Both the position numbers and the translations under genes were made by a program. DNA of 7,731 bases from Acidobacteriaceae bacterium (lineage in GTDB: Bacteria; Acidobacteriota; Terriglobia; Terriglobales; Acidobacteriaceae). Positions 5,997-7,731 of this stretch are shown here, in pieces. The number at the start of each line of letters is the position of its first letter. Position 1 is the first letter of the stretch. The stretch covers positions 1 to 7,731 of the forward strand of contig PLKY01000412.1 in assembly GCA_003140785.1 (NCBI GenBank). The letters are read 5' to 3'. The notes under the pieces were generated by a model. That model made no database searches and was not told the origin of the DNA. It saw only the letters and a list, made by a program, of their open reading frames with translations.

Positions 5997-6427
5997 CATT
6001 GCGCTTCTTAGTTGGTTCCCACAACGGGCATCATGAGCCACACGTAGGTGGGGCTCGGAAATAGGGACGAATGTGCGACAGCGAAAAAAAGTAATCTCGC
6101 GAGGCTGCCTCGCACTCGTTATGGAACTTGCCTCGGTGTCGCGCTCAGTTTCTGTCTGGGGTTTATGGCACAGCCTATGCGTATGCAGAGCGTCAGGGAT
6201 AGTTCCTCCAACGACTCCTACAGCAAAGCTTGAGTCGTCCAACAATCACCCTCTACAAGATACGAGATTGCGTCGAGTATTGCCCCAGGAAAGACCGGAT
6301 GCATTTGTGCGAAGTCAGAGGGTATCAGGCTTCGTCACCATCTTCCTTCTGCCGACTGCCCACTTACCTAATCATCGCAAGCGAGGTCGCAATGAACAGA
6401 TTGAGGTCAAATCGGGCGAGGTGATCC
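5997..6427. other. 431-base gap before the TolC-type gene; no convincing gene
   Basis: Three overlapping plus-strand frames cross this stretch (6048-6233, 6073-6435, 6230-6424), all starting at GTG or TTG without a ribosome binding site. The first encodes a hydrophobic patch (GTCLGVALSFCLGFM) that could be a signal or membrane segment, but I do not trust it. The stretch contains a hairpin at 6035-6056 and ends with the strong ribosome binding site of the TolC-type gene. It probably holds that gene's promoter and leader. Confidence 0.5.
6035..6056 (+). terminator. Hairpin after the receiver-like gene, possible terminator
   Basis: Arms 6035-6043 and 6048-6056 form a nine-position stem with one A-G mismatch (6040 against 6051) around a four-base loop, 39 bases past the receiver-like stop codon. 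GC-rich at its base, but no T-run follows, so termination is not assured. Confidence 0.35.
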
Positions 6428-7731
6428 ATGCGTAATCGTGCCCTGCTCCTGCCACTGTGGGTTCTCATATGCCCCTTTATGTTGAGGGCCCAAGAGAAGG
6501 CGGCGAGCCTTCCAGATGCACCTCCGCTCCAGGATCTCTTACAACTTGTGGGCCCTGGTTCGAATACTCCTGCATCTTCAGTGGGTGAAGCTCTCACACG
6601 GCAGCAGGCGGAGCAGCTCGCACTCAAGAACAACCCGCGAATCAGCGTGGCGGTTCTCCTCGCACTTGCGCAGAAGCAGGTCGTCCGCGAGACCCGTTCG
6701 GGATTGCTCCCAGCGCTGAATGGCAATTTGACAGGCGTTGACGCCGCGGAAGGAAGCCGCATATCAGCGGGATCGCTTACCGCTTCCCGGCTCCTTTATC
6801 ACGCAGGTGCGGGACTTGATCTCAGTCAACTGATTACGGACTTCGGTCACACGCGTAATCTTGTAGCGTCCTCCAAGCTGCAGGCAAAGGCTTCGGAACA
6901 AAATGCACAAGCGACGCGAGAGGACATCGTCCTCGCCGCGGACCTAGCTTTCTACAACACGCTGGAGGCGCAAGCAACTCTCGAAGTCGCGGAGAGCACC
7001 GTCAAAGCGCGCCAGGCCGTTGGCGATCAGGTCGATGCGCTCACGGCCAATAATCTCAAGTCCACGCTCGATCAAAGCTTCGCGCAGGTGAATCTGTCGC
7101 AGGCAAAGCTGCTTGATCTGGACTCGCAGAATCAATTCGATGCTGCAATGGCCAATCTAGGTGAAGTGCTTGGGACGACAACCGAGCAGAACTATCACCT
7201 TGTCGACGATGCATCTCTCCCTTCCCCAGCCTCAGCTTCGGCCGAGGCTGTGATTGCACTCGCCTTGCAACAGCGTCCTGACCTCCTTGCCCTGAAGTTG
7301 AATCATGAGGCCGATGTGCGCTTCAGCCGAGCCCAACGGGAACTTCTTTTGCCTACCGTCTCTGGATTGGGAGTTACGGGTGTTTCTCCTGTAGGGTCCA
7401 GCACCTACTTCACCCAGAAGTGGTATGGAGCGGCCGGTATCAATGTCGGCATACCCATCTTCAATGGCTTCAAGTTTCACGCGGAAGCCACGGAAGCCGG
7501 GCTGCACGCTCAGGCGTCCGACGAACAGAGCCGCGTTCTGGTGGATCGCATTGTTCGGGACGTCCGTACTGCATGGCTAACAGCAAACTCCGCGCAGCAA
7601 AGGATGGGTGTCACTGCAGAGCTAGTGCAGGAGGCCAACACCGCACTCGATCTGGCAGACACGCGTTATCGGCTTGGGTTGAGTTCCATCGTCGAATTGA
7701 GTCAAGCACAGTTAGGAACCGTAAATAAATA
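6428..7731 (+). CDS. TolC-family outer membrane efflux protein (3' end beyond window)
   Basis: The 434 visible residues form an outer membrane channel protein that, as a trimer, connects an inner-membrane pump and a periplasmic adaptor to the outside. A signal peptide is clear at 1-21 (RALLLPLWVLICPFMLRA, cleavage likely before Gln22). Two OEP repeats follow. The first, about 52-250, has QAEQLALKNNPRISVA, DLSQLITDFGHTRN and long Ala/Gln-rich helices. The second, from about 270, has ALALQQRPDLLALK, GINVGIPIFNGFKF and DTRYRLGLSSIVELSQAQ. The paired pattern is diagnostic of TolC/OprM-like proteins. Family members are usually 420-500 residues, so only a short tail is likely missing. The ATG at 6428 has GAGG six bases upstream. 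The substrate cannot be told; the adaptor and pump genes would be expected just downstream, off the window. The gene could be regulated separately from the small genes before it, given the 431-base gap. Confidence 0.94.
   Translation, partial: MRNRALLLPLWVLICPFMLRAQEKAASLPDAPPLQDLLQLVGPGSNTPASSVGEALTRQQAEQLALKNNPRISVAVLLALAQKQVVRETRSGLLPALNGNLTGVDAAEGSRISAGSLTASRLLYHAGAGLDLSQLITDFGHTRNLVASSKLQAKASEQNAQATREDIVLAADLAFYNTLEAQATLEVAESTVKARQAVGDQVDALTANNLKSTLDQSFAQVNLSQAKLLDLDSQNQFDAAMANLGEVLGTTTEQNYHLVDDASLPSPASASAEAVIALALQQRPDLLALKLNHEADVRFSRAQRELLLPTVSGLGVTGVSPVGSSTYFTQKWYGAAGINVGIPIFNGFKFHAEATEAGLHAQASDEQSRVLVDRIVRDVRTAWLTANSAQQRMGVTAELVQEANTALDLADTRYRLGLSSIVELSQAQLGTVNK

Noticed and set aside
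6048..6233. Possible 61-residue protein with a hydrophobic segment
   Set aside because: GTG start without a ribosome binding site, the start falls inside a hairpin, and there is no recognisable family; kept only as a note in the gap entry.
6073..6435. 120-codon plus-strand frame overlapping the TolC-type start
   Set aside because: GTG start without a ribosome binding site and a product with no domain; its overlap with the efflux gene start is more likely chance.

Overview
The window looks like chromosomal DNA from a soil or acid-tolerant bacterium, most plausibly Acidobacteriota (class Terriglobia). This is an inference from moderate GC content, the style of the small membrane proteins and the TolC-type protein, and the mix of stress genes. 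No taxonomic marker is present. I see no tRNA, rRNA, CRISPR array, insertion sequence or phage gene.

Left part (1-1270, minus strand): a two-gene unit. A universal stress protein (755-1270) is followed after 27 bases by the first 242 codons of a P-type ATPase of the plasma-membrane proton-pump type. The ATPase starts at a GTG behind a good ribosome binding site and runs off the left edge. A 387-base divergent gap (1271-1657) separates this unit from a plus-strand pair: a glycine-rich YflT/GSP17M-like general stress protein (1658-2185) and a slipin/stomatin-like SPFH protein (2274-3278). Together these four genes read as a membrane and acid or energy stress island: signalling by USP, ion pumping by the ATPase, and membrane organisation by the slipin and its partner.

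Middle (3279-5047): the slipin converges on two minus-strand membrane proteins, a 59-residue single-span protein with a His-rich tail (3533-3712) and a 126-residue DUF202/YidH-type three-span protein (3996-4376). A perfect 12-bp hairpin lies in the convergent gap. The 671 bases from 4377 to 5047 hold no gene I can support.

Right part (5048-7731, plus strand): a small single-span protein with a Cys-x-x-Cys and Arg/Pro-rich tail (5048-5425), a stand-alone degenerate response-regulator receiver domain (5580-5996), a 431-base gap with no convincing gene, and a TolC-family outer membrane efflux protein (6428 to beyond the right edge, 434 residues visible). The efflux protein probably leads an RND or similar export operon continuing off the window. 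The two small genes before it may be accessory or regulatory, but this is only inferred from position.

No recognisably new multi-gene system stands out. The most interesting points are the His in place of the usual Pro after the ATPase TGES loop, the receiver domain lacking its lysine, and the small orphan membrane proteins.
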